A stretch of DNA of 64,000 nt from Akebia trifoliata (GCA_017979445.1 CM030714.1:8749049-8813048); one strand, 5' to 3'. Shown: positions 1 through 10,985, counted from the stretch's first letter. Translations and numbers: made by a program. The notes: generated by a model not told the origin, from the letters alone.

Positions 1-835
1 ATTTTAAATTATTTTTTGATGATCCAACATTTTCCACCTATAAACATTCCAAATTGTGTGAGCCTGACCCAAAATGAAGATTCTAAGTTTAAAAAAGTAG
101 GGATGTCAATGGTTGGGTTCAGGTCAAGTTTGATTGAACCCTAACTCGACCCAAAGAAGCAAGTTCTAACTAGATTAGTCCTATCTAGTACAAGGCCTAA
201 GTCGACTAAGCGCTAGCCTAGCCCTAACGGGCTTGGACTATGGTTAAATAAAATGATTAAAATTAAATATTTTTAATTAAAAAATTATATTTTTCAAATA
301 AAATCTAGAAGGATGTGGTGTTGGATTGTCCATATGATAATCTATGTTTTATTAAGTAAATCAAGCTAGTCTTCTTCTTTAGAAAACTTTGACGAGTAAC
401 AACTTTGGTAAAGTAGGGAAATTTTTTAATAAAAATGCAACATATAGATTTATCAAGTAAATTTATCTTTAAAATTATAGATGATACATATTTATATAAT
501 AAAACACATTTATAGAGCCCACTTTATAGGGGGATAAACTTCCATCCAGCTAGAATAAACATCCCATCCAACAATAGCTTTTATGGAGTCCACTTCATCG
601 TCTTTTATTTTCTCTTTCTCTAATTTCACTATATTTACCATTTAACCCATTTTATTATTTTTTATCTCTTACCTTATAACCTTAAAAAATTAATAATACT
701 CTCAACTTTATTTAATTTTTTTTTTTTATGCTTTTAACTCCTACCCTTTAATCCCAAACATGATATCGTAGGCATGTGCGAAATCTAGTACACTAATAAA
801 ATAAAGAGATTTTCCCAGACCCCACTGTTTGCGTT

Positions 836-1400
836 TTTATTACAAAAACTCCCTTAGAGTTTTGACAACTCAAAGAGAACCTTACTTTATGAAGTTTGTT
901 ACCCACCAAACCTCACTTCATTATGTTTGTTACCCAACAAACCCTGGAGTGAGGATCCACATCATAAAATACAAATTTATAATGTTAATTTGTTACTTAA
1001 CATACGTTGGGGTGGATTCTAACCACATCAATTTGTGGCATCCAAAAAACGTGATCTGATTTCACTAGATTATAAAAAATAAAATTCTAAGAATTTTGAA
1101 AAAAAATTCAAAGAAAAAATATTTGTTTTCACCTTGAACTTTAATTTTAAATTTGAGAGTTCGGTAGCTATCCATTTTCAACATTCACGATGAAGTTAAA
1201 AAAGATTTTATTTTTAATTTTTTTTTTATTGAATATGAGTTTTTTTTTTTTTTTTTTTTTTCAAGAAACCTAGAAGGTTGTAATTTTGGATTTTTAATTT
1301 GCTTATCCATGTGGCCCAATGAAGATTTGAAATCTTTCTAAGTTAGTCATGATGGTATGATTCATAAAGTGAGGTTTTTGCTCAAGAGTTTTTGTAATAA
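836..1400. repeat. Non-autonomous TIR element upstream of NAC1
   Basis: A 15-base inverted repeat (ttattacaaaaactc near 836 and its reverse complement ending about 1400) bounds AT-rich non-coding sequence. The inner part (about 1020-1330) resembles 54830-55080, sharing the phrases ggcatccaaaaa and attctaagaattttgaaaa, so a second repeat family is nested here. No coding potential is seen. The superfamily is not assigned. The first 830 bases hold only AT-rich sequence and repeat scraps; one at about 300-340 resembles 55018-55060. Confidence 0.4.
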
Positions 1401-1487
1401 GTCTGCCCATAAATGTCTCTTAAATATAATTTTATATTAAATAATTAAATTCTTAAAAAATATCTATATATAAAATACAACTGTTTA

Positions 1488-1655
1488 CAGCCACGTGTCT
1501 AACTTGGCACTAGTTAGTTACATAAGAATCTACGCAGTCCCAGAGGGCCACTCACTTTCTTCGAGAACATTCGCCCAAGTGACCATGTTAGTCAACAACA
1601 CTGTAGTGTGAAAGTCATCACATTACGGACAGAAAACATATGCATCTTACGTGGC
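1488..1655 (+). promoter_or_regulatory. NAC1 promoter block shared with NAC3
   Basis: This block holds a G-box context (cagccacgtgt near 1490) that recurs upstream of NAC3 (near 28685). It is followed by a ctttctt...ttcg...gtgaccat...gtcaac region and a cttacgt motif that also occur upstream of NAC2 and NAC3. The order is conserved and the block lies 320-490 bases before the ATG. A TATA-like atatttata lies near 1765-1775. Regulatory function is inferred from conservation among the paralogues. Confidence 0.5.
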
Positions 1656-1974
1656 GTATTTTAATTCGTCAACTTCCTTTCTTCCATCCGAAGTTTATGC
1701 CCTGTCATAATTGCCCCTGGTATCTCTCTTATATTACGTTTCTCACTTAGAGTAGCGTTTTCGATATTTATACCATAAAAGGGTTCAATATTTGACGCGG
1801 TTATTCAAATTCTGTTTGAAGTTGTTCTCTGCTCTTACTCGCACAGAGTGATCAGCTTCAGAGAGAGAGAGATTTTAAGCTATCTTCAAGTTGTATGTTT
1901 TAGGGTTTCTATTGGTTGTTGGTTCTCGATTAGGTATTTGAATTAAAGCATTTTGTGTTGTTTTGGGAGGAGAG

Positions 1975-3985
1975 ATGGATCTGAATGTTTTATCTATAGA
2001 GCTGCCAAAAGGATACAGATTTAGTCCTAGAGACGAAGAACTCATCGATTTCTTAGAATTGAAGATCAAAGGTAAAGAATTCAAATCCAAATTGATTCCA
2101 GAAGTTGATCTATGCAAACATGAACCTTCCGAATTGCCCGGTAAGAGAAACCTTTATTCTTCCTTTATCAATTAATTTTGTGTTTATTGCTCTTTGAAAA
2201 TTTTCTTTTTAATTTACAGATTAGGGGTTACATTTAGGGTTTAATATCTAAGGGAGTTGAATTTGAGATCAAAATGTTTGATTTGTTGTAGGTTTATCAG
2301 AACTTAAGAATGATGATCTGGAGTGGTACTTCTTTTGGCGCCTTAATAAAAAGTACCCAAAAGGTCCTAAATCTAATAGGGCAACCAAGGGAGGGTATTG
2401 GAAAGTTCAAGGAAAACATCGGGAAATAAGGTCTCGCTCTTCGGGAAAGAAGTTGATCGGTACCAAAACAACATTGGTTTTCCACAGAGGGCGTGCTCGG
2501 AAAGGTCAGAAGAGTCAGAAAACCGACTGGAGGATTCACGAGTATCGAATGACGAACTCAGCACAGGTGAAATTTTAGTCCTCTTTCTTCTTTTTTTCTT
2601 TTATAAAATTTTGACTATTTGGAATTTGAATCATAATCTGTTATTCAAATATATTTATAGTTTAAATAATTATGATTGTTTTTATTAAATAGGGTCGAAT
2701 TGAAGAACCTTATTTATGAGATCATATAATAATCATTTTTATAAGAAAATAAAAGCCCCTGTTAAATTAGACGAGTCAATGTGATGGGCAATTTGCTTTT
2801 GTTAGAAGTGTAATTTCATTTGGAAATTCTTAGGAAACTAGGAAGCGTAAAGCAACTATGTAGCAAAATGCTTGTTATAAATGTAATTTTACATTTTTTT
2901 TTTTTTGTTGGTAAATTTTTAAAAAGTTATATCCAGTGGTGTAAAAATTCTATTTTTCCAACTTGATATTCTTTTGAAGACTCAAAAAATCTTGAATGTT
3001 AGGAAAACGGGACAATGTGTATGGGAATCACCTGGAAATGTCTTGTTTACATTTTTTATGTGTATAAATGACTTTTTCCTAAGTTTTGTATCACTCGTTT
3101 TTGGACTTTTGGTGTCTCACTATATTGGTACTGAAATCTATTGTAGTATTTGTTATTTTTCTTGGATTTACTTGCAGTATTCAACAATACATATATTTAT
3201 TGGCTGTGTGGCCCTTTTCTTTGCTAGAATTTGATTAATTCCATCTTTCTTGCCTTGTGCAGGATGCATTTGTTCTTTGTCGCTTATTTGATAAGAGTGA
3301 GAACACTGAGTATTCAAATGGTGAGGATATAGAACCGACTGAATCCTCTCCTACCACAACTACATCTTCTCCTGAAGGTACACCATCAAACCGCACAATG
3401 GTTCAAACAACTTTGTGGCCGGATGATGAATTAGACAATATGAGCTCTGATGCTTTAGTACCTGAAGAGACACACTGCAATAATTATATGGCTTTTCAGT
3501 ATGTGGAAGATAATGAATTCAAAATGATTATTAATCAGGTGAAGAGGAAATTTGATATTTCAGTTTCTACTTTCATCTGGATTTTATAATGTGTGATAGA
3601 AACTCAAAAAAATAAAGTTTTCTTGCTCTTGCTTCTTCAGGTTGATTTCTCAAATGCACCAACACTTGAGACAGTGGATCCCAAGATTTTTTCTCCATTG
3701 CATTTTGACATGTATACGTGGGAAGGATATTTTAACCCGTATTATGATACCATTGTTGAAGGCAATGGCTTCCAAATCCAGGATGTTGCTGATGTGTACG
3801 ACCCATCTGGCACGCACTTCTTGGACACTGTCATCAATGAAAGAGAAGCCGAAGTGGCACAAGAGCAGGTGAAAGCAAAACCTCCTATAGTTTGCATGCG
3901 AATTTTATCTAGTCTCTTGCCCTCCTTTTATTTGGTGGATCATCCTGCCCCACACCCTAGAAATCCTATTAACAACCAACATTGA
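1975..3985 (+). CDS. NAC1: NAC-domain transcription factor lacking the membrane anchor
   Basis: Four exons are proposed: 1975-2140, 2292-2566, 3263-3538 and 3641-3985, with GT-AG introns at the same places and phases as NAC2 and NAC3; total 353 aa. The NAC domain covers about residues 8-158: LPKGYRFSPRDEEL (subdomain A), DDLEWYFFWRLNKKYPKG (C), [18 protein letters not shown] (D) and FVLCRLFDK (E). NAC domains bind CACG-core sites as dimers. The usual WKATGK DNA-contact loop reads WKVQGK here, and one residue is missing in subdomain A compared with NAC3. After QEQ, where the paralogues splice to an anchor exon, reading continues for 38 residues to a stop at 3983-3985. No anchor exon is visible from there to NAC2. 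ATG 1975 was chosen because it matches the paralogues' start context (gggaggagagATGGA). The gene is either functional and soluble or an incomplete, decaying duplicate. Confidence 0.75.
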
Positions 3986-4934
3986 GCTAGACATTCTCTA
4001 TAGTAAACACAAAATGAACAAAGGGTCGAGCTTGACGCTTTGTAATCCTAGTTTGACCATTTGTTTATATGAAGCATCAAGCATGATGGTTCAATTTTGT
4101 TTTTTATTTTTAAAGTGTTGAGTTCGGTGTTTTGTACAAACGAATGATCGAACTTGACGCTTTGCGTCGAGAATAGAAAGTGTCAAGTTCGACCATTTGT
4201 TTATATAAATCATCGAGCTTGACACTTTTGGACTTTTGGTTTTTTCCAAAAAATATTTTTATTTAGAAAATTGTACGGTCTCTTTTAATTGTTCTAATTC
4301 TTGATAGTTCTAATTCTTTATTTTTCTTTGTCTAGGCTGCATGCTCGAGCTTTGGCATGGGTGGACTAGGAAAAATATGTTACTGAATAGGTTTTGATGG
4401 CTAAAGATGGATATCTTGTAAGTTCAAACCTTACGAGAGATAGATGTGGAATCTCGTTAAAGGTTGACTAGTATAGGAATTTCAATGGAGTGAAGTTATA
4501 GTTTTTATTGAGTGTCATTTGAGTGGAAGAATGTTGGTGTTTTAATTTTAGTTGTGGGTCACTTGAGTGGAAGTGTTATTAAACAAAATTTTAGTGGATC
4601 TTATTGTGTAACTAACCTTATTGTTTGTATAAATTAATTATCATTTGTATTAGATAAAAACTATGTTCCATAGTAATAGATCATTGTATGAAATGAATGG
4701 CAGAAGAGACCACACAAAATATTGTCCAAGCACAAATTATGCCATGCCTTCACAAACCAATCGAAAGAAAACAGAAGCTAGGATAACAATAATAATCTCC
4801 TTATAATCGTAAGATTCTAATAATGATTTTCTGTGTGTAATACTCATTCCTTAGAATTGCCAAGAGAAAAATAGTGGAATTTGGGATCCTATAGCATTCA
4901 TTGGGGATTTTGGATAAATTGTCGATTATCCATC
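3986..4934. other. Repeat-bearing spacer after NAC1
   Basis: No NAC exon is found. At 4147-4190 arms tcgaacttgacgcttt and aaagtgtcaagttcga form a hairpin, and related copies of the cgagcttgacrcttt phrase occur at 4026-4045 and 4218-4235, probably from a small foldback element. At about 4395-4450 a tRNA-like phrase (gtaagttcaaaccttac, resembling an internal promoter B box) may be a SINE scrap. The rest is AT-rich and unremarkable. Confidence 0.4.
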
Positions 4935-5283
4935 TGATAAGAAGGATTTTAAATAAAGAAAGGAAATAGGAGAAAGAGAGGACCGCCATACACTAGTAGG
5001 GAAAGTAACAACAATGCTAAATAACAGAAATGCTGAAGAATAGAAAAAAAGAATGGCATCCACTATGCCACTCAAAGCTTACTCAATAACAGACCCAATC
5101 ACCCACTATGTCACTCAAGCTTACTCAATAACAAACTCAACCACCCACAATGTCACTCAAAGCTTACTCAATAACAGACTCAATCAATAATGACTAAAAC
5201 AAATTAGACCAAGTCTTCCATCTTGCCATTACCACATCGTAGTCTGGTGTGTGCGTAACATGCATGTAAAGTGGCACATATCA
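4935..5283 (-). repeat. 3' LTR of the chromovirus (left copy)
   Basis: This copy is 349 bp and matches 9524-9882. Compared with the right copy it lacks about 50 bases containing the TATA-like segment, but has three instead of two copies of a roughly 40-base internal unit with cactcaaagcttactcaata. The polypurine tract (gatggggaa on the minus strand) directly abuts it at 5284-5292. Small differences between the LTRs show that the insertion is not recent. Confidence 0.9.
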
Positions 5284-5294
5284 TTCCCCATCGC

Positions 5295-5660
5295 TTAAGG
5301 ATCCTTGTCCACAAGGATGAAATCAGGATATGACTTGGTGAAATGCCACTCATTCTCCCAGGTTGTGTCTTCTACTAGTACACCAACCCATTTCACCAAG
5401 ATTTCAGTTGGGCGGTATTTACCCTTGCGGATCACACGTCTATCTAATACGACTTCGGGTTGTGAAAGGACAGTCAAAGCATCTGAGATAGGGGGAAGTT
5501 GGGTAGACGTTGGAGTGATTGATCCCAAATGCTTCCTTAACAAACTGACATGAAACACATCATGAATTTGAGAACCATGAGGCAAAGCCAGTTTATAAGC
5601 CACTGGACCAACTTTCTCAATGACTTTGTATAGACCAAAGAAACGTGGAGTGAGCTTCAT
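5295..5660 (-). pseudogene. Chromodomain end of pol
   Basis: This reading frame starts with the integrase C-terminal segment (LTPRFFGLYKVIEKVGPVAY, a GPY/F-type module) and ends in a chromodomain: VLDRRVIRKG, then ILVKWVG and DTTWE. Chromodomains in these integrases are thought to steer insertion towards particular chromatin. This is one of the best preserved parts of the element. It is separated from the preceding integrase frame by a short break near 5661-5696. Confidence 0.85.
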
Positions 5661-5696
5661 GGAGCCCCGAAAAGTGACAGAAGTCTGTCTATATGG

Positions 5697-6635
5697 CTAG
5701 AGTATCACATACACATAATCTCCCACAAGGAACAAGGCCTCACGCCGGTGTTGGTCCGCTTGACATTTCATCCGATCCTGAGCAAGCAGAAGGTTATGTC
5801 GTAACTCACGTAGGATGGCATCTCGGTCACGTAGGTACTCATCCACTGCTTGGACACGGGAAGTGCCTGGTACATAAGCCAGTAGACTTGGAGGTGGAAT
5901 GTTGTAAACAGCTTCAAAGGGTGTCATCTTGGTGGAGAAGTGAGCTGAAGTGTTGTAGTTGAACTTGGCCCAGGGAATCCATTCGAGCCATTTCCGCAAC
6001 TGGTCACCTGCAAAACATCGTAAATATTGCTCTAAAGTTCGATTGACAATTTCAATTTGGCCGTCGGACTGGGGATGATAACTTGAGCTCATACACAACT
6101 TGGTTCCTTGTAGCTAGAACAATGTTCGCCAAAAGGACCTAATAAACAGCTTGTCCCGGTTGCTAACGATTGATGTTAGAATACCATGCAGGCGAACCAC
6201 GTTGGCAACAAATGCCTTAGCGACAATTGCAATGATAAACGAGTGTTTCAAGGCAACGAAGTGAGCATATTTTGTCAATCGGTCGACGACTACCATGATG
6301 GCAGTATATCCATTAGAATATGGTAACCCCTCAATAAAATCCATTAAGACATCAGTCGACATTTGAGTAGGGACGGGTAGCGACTGAAGCAACCCTGTCA
6401 ACTTCATACGATCTGTTTTGAACCGCTGACAGACATCACATTGCTGCAAAAAATCCTTCACCATCTGGCTCATATTAGACAAAAAAAAAAAAAAAAAAAA
6501 ACTATGTTTGATACAGGTGAAGGTTTTATGAAACCCAAAGTGCCCACCTATTGGCGACGAATGGCAGTCAGCCATTATCTTCGAAATCAAGGGTGAGGTG
6601 GTGCTCAAATAAACTCTGTCTCTTTTGAACCACAC
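5697..6635 (-). pseudogene. Integrase, broken
   Basis: Two open stretches, 6114-6635 and 5697-6098, carry integrase. The first has the zinc-binding H-H-C-C region (GGHFGFHKTF, CDVCQRFKTD), the MDFIEGLP catalytic segment and VVVDRLTKYAHF. The second begins at the conserved SSYHPQSDGQ and continues with VNRTLEQYLR. Two defects are clear. A run of about 21 A on the plus strand (6481-6501) encodes polyphenylalanine inside the zinc-binding domain. The motif normally IVSDRD reads IVSNRD, losing a catalytic aspartate. A break between the two frames lies at about 6099-6113. Confidence 0.85.
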
Positions 6636-6699
6636 TCCATCACATTGGAGTAGCTTGTGGGCGGCTTGAGAGGGATTTTTTTTTGTAATAGTTATTCAT

Positions 6700-7312
6700 T
6701 AAATGAGTCCTGTTGGACTTCCTTTTGAAGCATTGGCCACCAATCTGCACGTGGTTGAGAAATGGATAAAAATTGGAATTCAACTATACGTGACAAAGAG
6801 TCTGCACCTTGATTTTCAGGCCCACGCTTATACTCTATTTCGTAACTATAACCAAGTATTTTTGGTAGTCATCGTGTTTATGCTGGTATAATAATTTGTT
6901 ACTTGAGACTTATTTGATCAGTGCGAACTGTAAATGGTTTCCCAAGCAAGTAAGGACGCCATTTCTTGATTGCTTTAACGATAGCCAACATTTTTTTCTC
7001 ATAGGTGGACAATGTCAATGTCGAACCTTTCAATGCTTCGCTAAAATACACCACTGGTCGATTTTGTTAGGTAAGAATTGCACCGAGTCCAATTCCTCTG
7101 GCATCGCATTCAATCACGAATCGTTGAGAAAAATCGGGAAGGCATAAAATTGGTGGTGTCGTCAATGCCTCTTTTAATTGTTTGAAAGCCATCTCTACTA
7201 CCTCATTCCATTGAAATCCGTCCTTGCTCAAGAGACGGGTCAAAGGAGCTGCTATACATCCGAAATGACTGGATAAATTTTCAGTAGTAGCCTGATAAAC
7301 CGAGGAACCCAC
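6700..7312 (-). pseudogene. RNase H region of pol, broken
   Basis: Residues from 7312 leftwards read AAPLTRLL, then FKQLKEALTTPPIL, PDFSQRFVIECDA and GIGLGAILT. This is the connection and RNase H start typical of gypsy pol, including the first catalytic aspartate in ECDA. Beyond 7067 a stop interrupts. The rest of RNase H can be followed only in scraps towards 6720, where frames change repeatedly. Confidence 0.75.
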
Positions 7313-8233
7313 GAACCCCTTTTGCTGATGTTGGTGTTGGCCACTTAATGATAGCTTGTATTTTGGTTGGGTAAACCGATACCCCCTGTTCCAAAATTAT
7401 GTAACCCAAGTAGTCAGACCTGTGAAACATTGAATCAACATTTCGACTCTTTTGCAAATAAATTGTTAGTTGATAGGATCTGTAGAACAATTTGCAAATG
7501 TGTGAGATGGTCTTCCCATGATTTCAAATACACTAGAATGTCATAAAAAAAGCAACATAAATTTTCGGAGATAGGGACAGAAGAGATCGTTCATGAGACT
7601 TTGAAAGATTGATGGTGCGTTAGTAAGGCCAAATGGCATCACAATAAACTCGTAATGCCCTTCGTGCGTCCGGAATGCGATTTTAGGAATGTCATCTTCT
7701 TGCACACGAATTTTATGATATCTAAACCGTAAATCCAATTTGGAGTAAAATTTGACGCCGTGGAGTTCATCTAATAGTTCATCGATAATAGGAATTAGAT
7801 ACTTATCTTTAACTGTGATGTCGTTTAGCGCTCGGTAATCCACACAAAATCGCCAAGCTCCATCTACGTTCTTTACTAATAGAATTGGAGACGAGAAAGG
7901 GCTGTGGCTTGGCAGTATCAAACCAAATTGCAAAAGCTCTTTTACCATTTTCTCTATCTTGAATTTCTTATAATAAGGGTATCTATATGGCCTCACACTC
8001 ACTGGTGCCGTGGTCGACTGCAATGGAATGCGATGGTCATGTGACTGTCTCGGAGGAAAGCGGATAGGTGATTCATAAACTTGAGAGAATTTAGCTAGGA
8101 GTTGGCCCATCTCAGGTGGGTAGGAATTTGGTTGGTTGTTGCTATTGGTAGGAATTATTTGAAAAAATAGCCCAGTACCATGTATTCCATTGAATTCTTT
8201 GTCAGTTAAGGCTTCAATGCCAGTTTGTCCCAA
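7281..8233 (-). pseudogene. Reverse transcriptase, frameshifted at the active site
   Basis: The frame 7541-8233 holds RT motifs: SPFSSPILLVKN, WRFCVDYRALNDITVKDKYL, YSKLDLRFRYHKIRV, IAFRTHEGHYEF and MPFGLTNAPSIFQSLMNDLF. The frame ends at a T-rich run (7545-7556), after which RT sequence continues in another frame up to about 7281 (WPTPTSAKGVRGFLGLSGYY). At the shift the two-aspartate active-site box has lost its first aspartate, so even the correct frame would be inactive. Family assignment to Ty3/gypsy RT is secure. Confidence 0.9.
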
Positions 8234-8341
8234 TCCCTAGAAGGTGTGGGAAGTTTTTGCCATGTTGAAGTTCATGGTTAGCTGCTTGTAGTCAGTTTCG
8301 ATGGGTCCGAGAGTTGCAAGCTATTGCACTCTCAATACCAA

Positions 8342-8770
8342 CTAGCATGTTGCGACAGGAAGAATGTAGTAGTCGGTGATGACGAGAAGTCCTTGAATGA
8401 TGAAGGTGAGTGCTTGACATTGTCCAGCACATTTTATCTTCTCCCGATTAGCAACCATAACTTGGAATTTCTTATCATGGATTACTGGTAATCCGAACTT
8501 AGAGACGATAACCTGATCAATGAAGTTGAGAGTGCTGCCACCGTCTATTAACACCATTACATTCTTGTTTTTCAACTTGCCAAAAACGCGTATGGTTTGT
8601 GGGTGTTCGGCACCAGCAATTGCATGGAAAGAAATTTCAGGTATAGCTTCATGATGTTCCGATTCTAGTTGAACGCCCTCGACATCCTCGATGCTAGGAT
8701 GGGGTGAATCCTCGATCATGAACTTCTCGTTATTTTTCACAACGATGGCCTGGAATGAACTTCTCGTCAC
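8342..8770 (-). pseudogene. Aspartic protease of the chromovirus
   Basis: The frame contains ISFHAIAGAEHPQTIRVFGK followed by VLIDGGSTLNFID, the position of the retroviral-type protease triad. The usual DSG or DTG is DGG here, which should impair catalysis. The family's role is to cleave the Gag-Pol polyprotein. A stop and frame change separate it from RT at about 8234-8341. Confidence 0.8.
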
Positions 8771-9500
8771 AATAATAACATAATCCCTTCTCTCGATGTT
8801 CTCGTGCCTCTTGATTGGTGATTCGGCGGAAGGTTGTTTATTGAGTGTTGGAACTTTGGTTTATGCACTGGGTTAGTGGAGGTCCTAGTACACCAGCTAT
8901 TGGGTTGGGTGAGGCCTTTGGTGTCAAAAAGGCTGGTTGGGAAAGCTTTTCAAAAGCTTCTTGATAGGCTGCTTCGGTTGTGGTTTGTTTAAGATGAGTT
9001 AGAGCTTCTGACGGGTCCTCGTAGTCAATTGGACCAAATCGGAGTTGTACAGCCTTGGTGAACTCATCCCATGTGAATAGTCTGCGAAATTTCGTCAACC
9101 ACCTGTGCCATTACAGAGCGGTGCCTTCTAAATGGGAGGAGGCCAGCTGAACTTGTTGGTCTGGTGTACTGTTCTTAAACTCAAAGTATTGTTCTTCCTT
9201 GTAAATCCATCCAATTGGGTCGTCTTCGTTAAACTTTGGGAAGGACAACTTGAGATGTTGATGAGGGTGGTCATTGATAGTGTTAGAACGAGAAGTATGT
9301 GGGTGTGAGGATTCGTCACGTGCAAATGGGTTGGTTTCGGGAGGGTTAGTGTTTTGGCTACAAGAGGCTTGAAGAGCTTGAAGCTCGGTTAACACCGCTT
9401 GTAAGGCTGCATTCACCTGATCGAAACTACTCTCGTGTTGTGCCAAGATTTGGTTGACATCGTTGCGGAATTCTACATTCGTTTTGCCGCTAGTGTCCAT
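8738..9500 (-). pseudogene. Gag, interrupted by an in-frame stop
   Basis: The ATG complement lies at 9498-9500 (start MDTSGKTNVEF), 20-odd bases inside the primer site. The N-terminal part has a coiled-coil-like stretch, then HLKLSFPKFNEDDPIGWIYK and FEFKNSTPDQQVQLASSHL, typical of the retrotransposon gag domain. An in-frame TAA at about 9108-9110 splits it from RLFTWDEFTKAVQLRFGP. At 8740-8782 a further frame carries a zinc knuckle (CYYCDEKFIPGHRC). The product would package element RNA, but the frame is broken. Confidence 0.85.
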
Positions 9501-9505
9501 GATCA

Positions 9506-9522
9506 AAACTGCTTTGATACCA
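9506..9522 (-). other. Primer binding site, tRNA-Met type
   Basis: On the minus strand, one base after the 5' LTR, the sequence is tggtatcaaagc. This resembles the plant initiator tRNA-Met complement (tggtatcagagc) with one mismatch. It fixes the orientation of the element. Confidence 0.8.
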
Positions 9523-9523
9523 C

Positions 9524-9882
9524 TGATAAGAAGGGATTTTAAATAAATAAAGGAAATAGGAGAACGGGAGGACTGATTGATGAATAAACAACATAAATTT
9601 ATTGAATTCCTTCAAGTTATATATAGCCATAAACTAGTAGGGAAAGTAACAACAATGCTAAAGAACAGAAATGCTGATGAATAGGAAAAAAGAATGGCAC
9701 CCACTATGCCACTCAAAGCTTACTCAATATTAGACTCAACCACCCACTATGCCACTCAAAGCTTACTCAATAATAGACTCAACCAACAATGACTAAAACA
9801 AATTAGATCAAGTCTTCCATCTTGCCATTACCACATCGTGGTCTGGTGCGTGCGTAGCATGCATGTAAAGTGGCACATATCA
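9524..9882 (-). repeat. 5' LTR of the chromovirus (right copy)
   Basis: This copy is 359 bp, with TG and CA ends. It retains the roughly 50-base segment lost from the other LTR, including a TATA-like tatataac on the minus strand (plus-strand 9616-9624 region). It has two copies of the internal 40-base unit with cactcaaagcttactcaata. Confidence 0.9.
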
Positions 9883-10334
9883 CCATCTTCCACTACTTAT
9901 GCTAAAGCAAAAGTTTGAATATGTATCTTTTGGATGAGAAATGAAGAATTAAAACAATTAAAAAAAGCCGTACAATTTTCTATAATAAAAAATAAAAAAA
10001 TTGTATAAGAGAAATTTTCTTTCATTGAACAATCGTTGCAAAATCAGAGGGAATTTAGATCACAATTTTGAGCAAATTGTGGGTGTTGAAAAAGCGAACT
10101 TGTCGAGTTTGTTGGAGAGTCATTGGAGTTTGAAGGTGATATTAAGGTAAAAATGTTATTAAAAAAATAAAAAAGGAGTTTTACACATCTCAAGGGTATT
10201 TTGGGTATCTAGAGAAATTGTATAGGGGGATGGGAGAGTGGGATTTAGAAAGAATATTTTTATTATTATTATTACTGGGTCTTTAACTTAGAACCTAAAA
10301 GTTAGGGGTCGAAAGAAATCCCTCCCTCAGAATA

Positions 10335-10720
10335 GTAGCAAAGTTCGGATTCAGTAATTATTTGGTGAGGGTTCCAGTCAATTAATTCGGATAAATTCAA
10401 GAAATTTTCGTAAAAGAATCGAATTTTTTTTTGTGTGTGGAAATTATGCAAATTATTTTATTGCATTTCTTACAAAAACCTATCATCTTCACCTTGTTTT
10501 TTATTCTTATCTTCTTCTTGATGTTTTAATGTTGAAAAACTATAATTTTCGAGGTGAAGGATAAAAATGTTACCATATTGATTAATCAAGGGATTGTCAA
10601 ACTAATCGACTAATCCCTAATTTAGATAATTTTATAAATTTTTTGAAAATTTCGAAGAATTTTTATAATTTTTTTTAAAAAAGTTCGGAGAATTTTGTAA
10701 CTATGCCTCAAAGTCCATTA
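10335..10720. repeat. Dispersed repeat, related to 42133-42480
   Basis: Phrases such as ggattcagtaattatt, a frequently shifted gggttc...agttaattc block and the later gactaatc...gaattttataa region recur in the same order at 42133-42480. No ORF or clear termini are visible. It is probably an old LTR or MITE fragment. Confidence 0.4.
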
Positions 10721-10806
10721 AGTAGTGTTCCCTATTTGTTATCTAGTGGAAAAGCAACAATAAACTCACAAGAAAAAAAAAAGGGTTTACATGAGTAATT
10801 ATTTTT

Positions 10807-10985
10807 ACATGTGGGCCCCTTTTTTTTTAAAACATGGAATCCTCGTTGGTAGAGGACTACGACCTGATCCATTAGGCAGTCCATAGGACTGTCCTATGGA
10901 CTGCTTGAAGGATCGGATCCTGGTCCTCTAATAATAAAGATACCATGTTTAAAAAAATAATAATAAATAAATAGTTGCCCACATG
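10807..10985. repeat. Foldback element with central palindrome
   Basis: Outer arms acatgtgggc and gcccacatg enclose arms aaacatgg/ccatgttt, agaggac/gtcctct and gatcc/ggatc. The centre is gcagtccatagga-ctg-tcctatggactgc (10876-10904), a 13-bp perfect stem with a 3-base loop. Transcription through it would give a hairpin of about 60 bp per arm with a few mismatches. A MITE is most likely; a small-RNA source is possible. Confidence 0.7.

Larger units (their letters stand above)
4930..9887 (-). mobile_element. Ty3/gypsy chromovirus (Reina-like), complete ends, degraded coding region, with 5-bp target duplications
   Basis: The element occupies 4935-9882 on the minus strand. Its LTRs begin with TG and end with CA and are flanked by a perfect 5-bp duplication, CCATC, at 4930-4934 and 9883-9887. 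From right to left the coding order is gag with zinc knuckle, protease, reverse transcriptase, RNase H, integrase and chromodomain. This is the Ty3/gypsy order with the C-terminal chromodomain of chromoviruses. The short LTRs (about 350 bp), total of about 4.95 kb and tRNA-Met-type primer site fit the Reina/Galadriel end of the group; the exact clade is inferred. Frameshifts, stops and altered catalytic residues mean it cannot move by itself. Confidence 0.93.

Noticed and set aside
2974..3234. 86-aa open frame between NAC1 exons
   Set aside because: It lies in NAC1 intron 2 and has no recognisable domain. Its 3' part is paralogous to NAC2 and NAC3 intron sequence.
5305..5553. Plus-strand open frames over the chromovirus
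   Set aside because: They are antisense shadows of the chromodomain and integrase frames.
3986..9900. NAC1 interrupted by the chromovirus insertion
   Set aside because: The element lies 950 bases past the NAC1 stop, and no NAC anchor exon is found on its far side. The insertion therefore did not split a visible gene.
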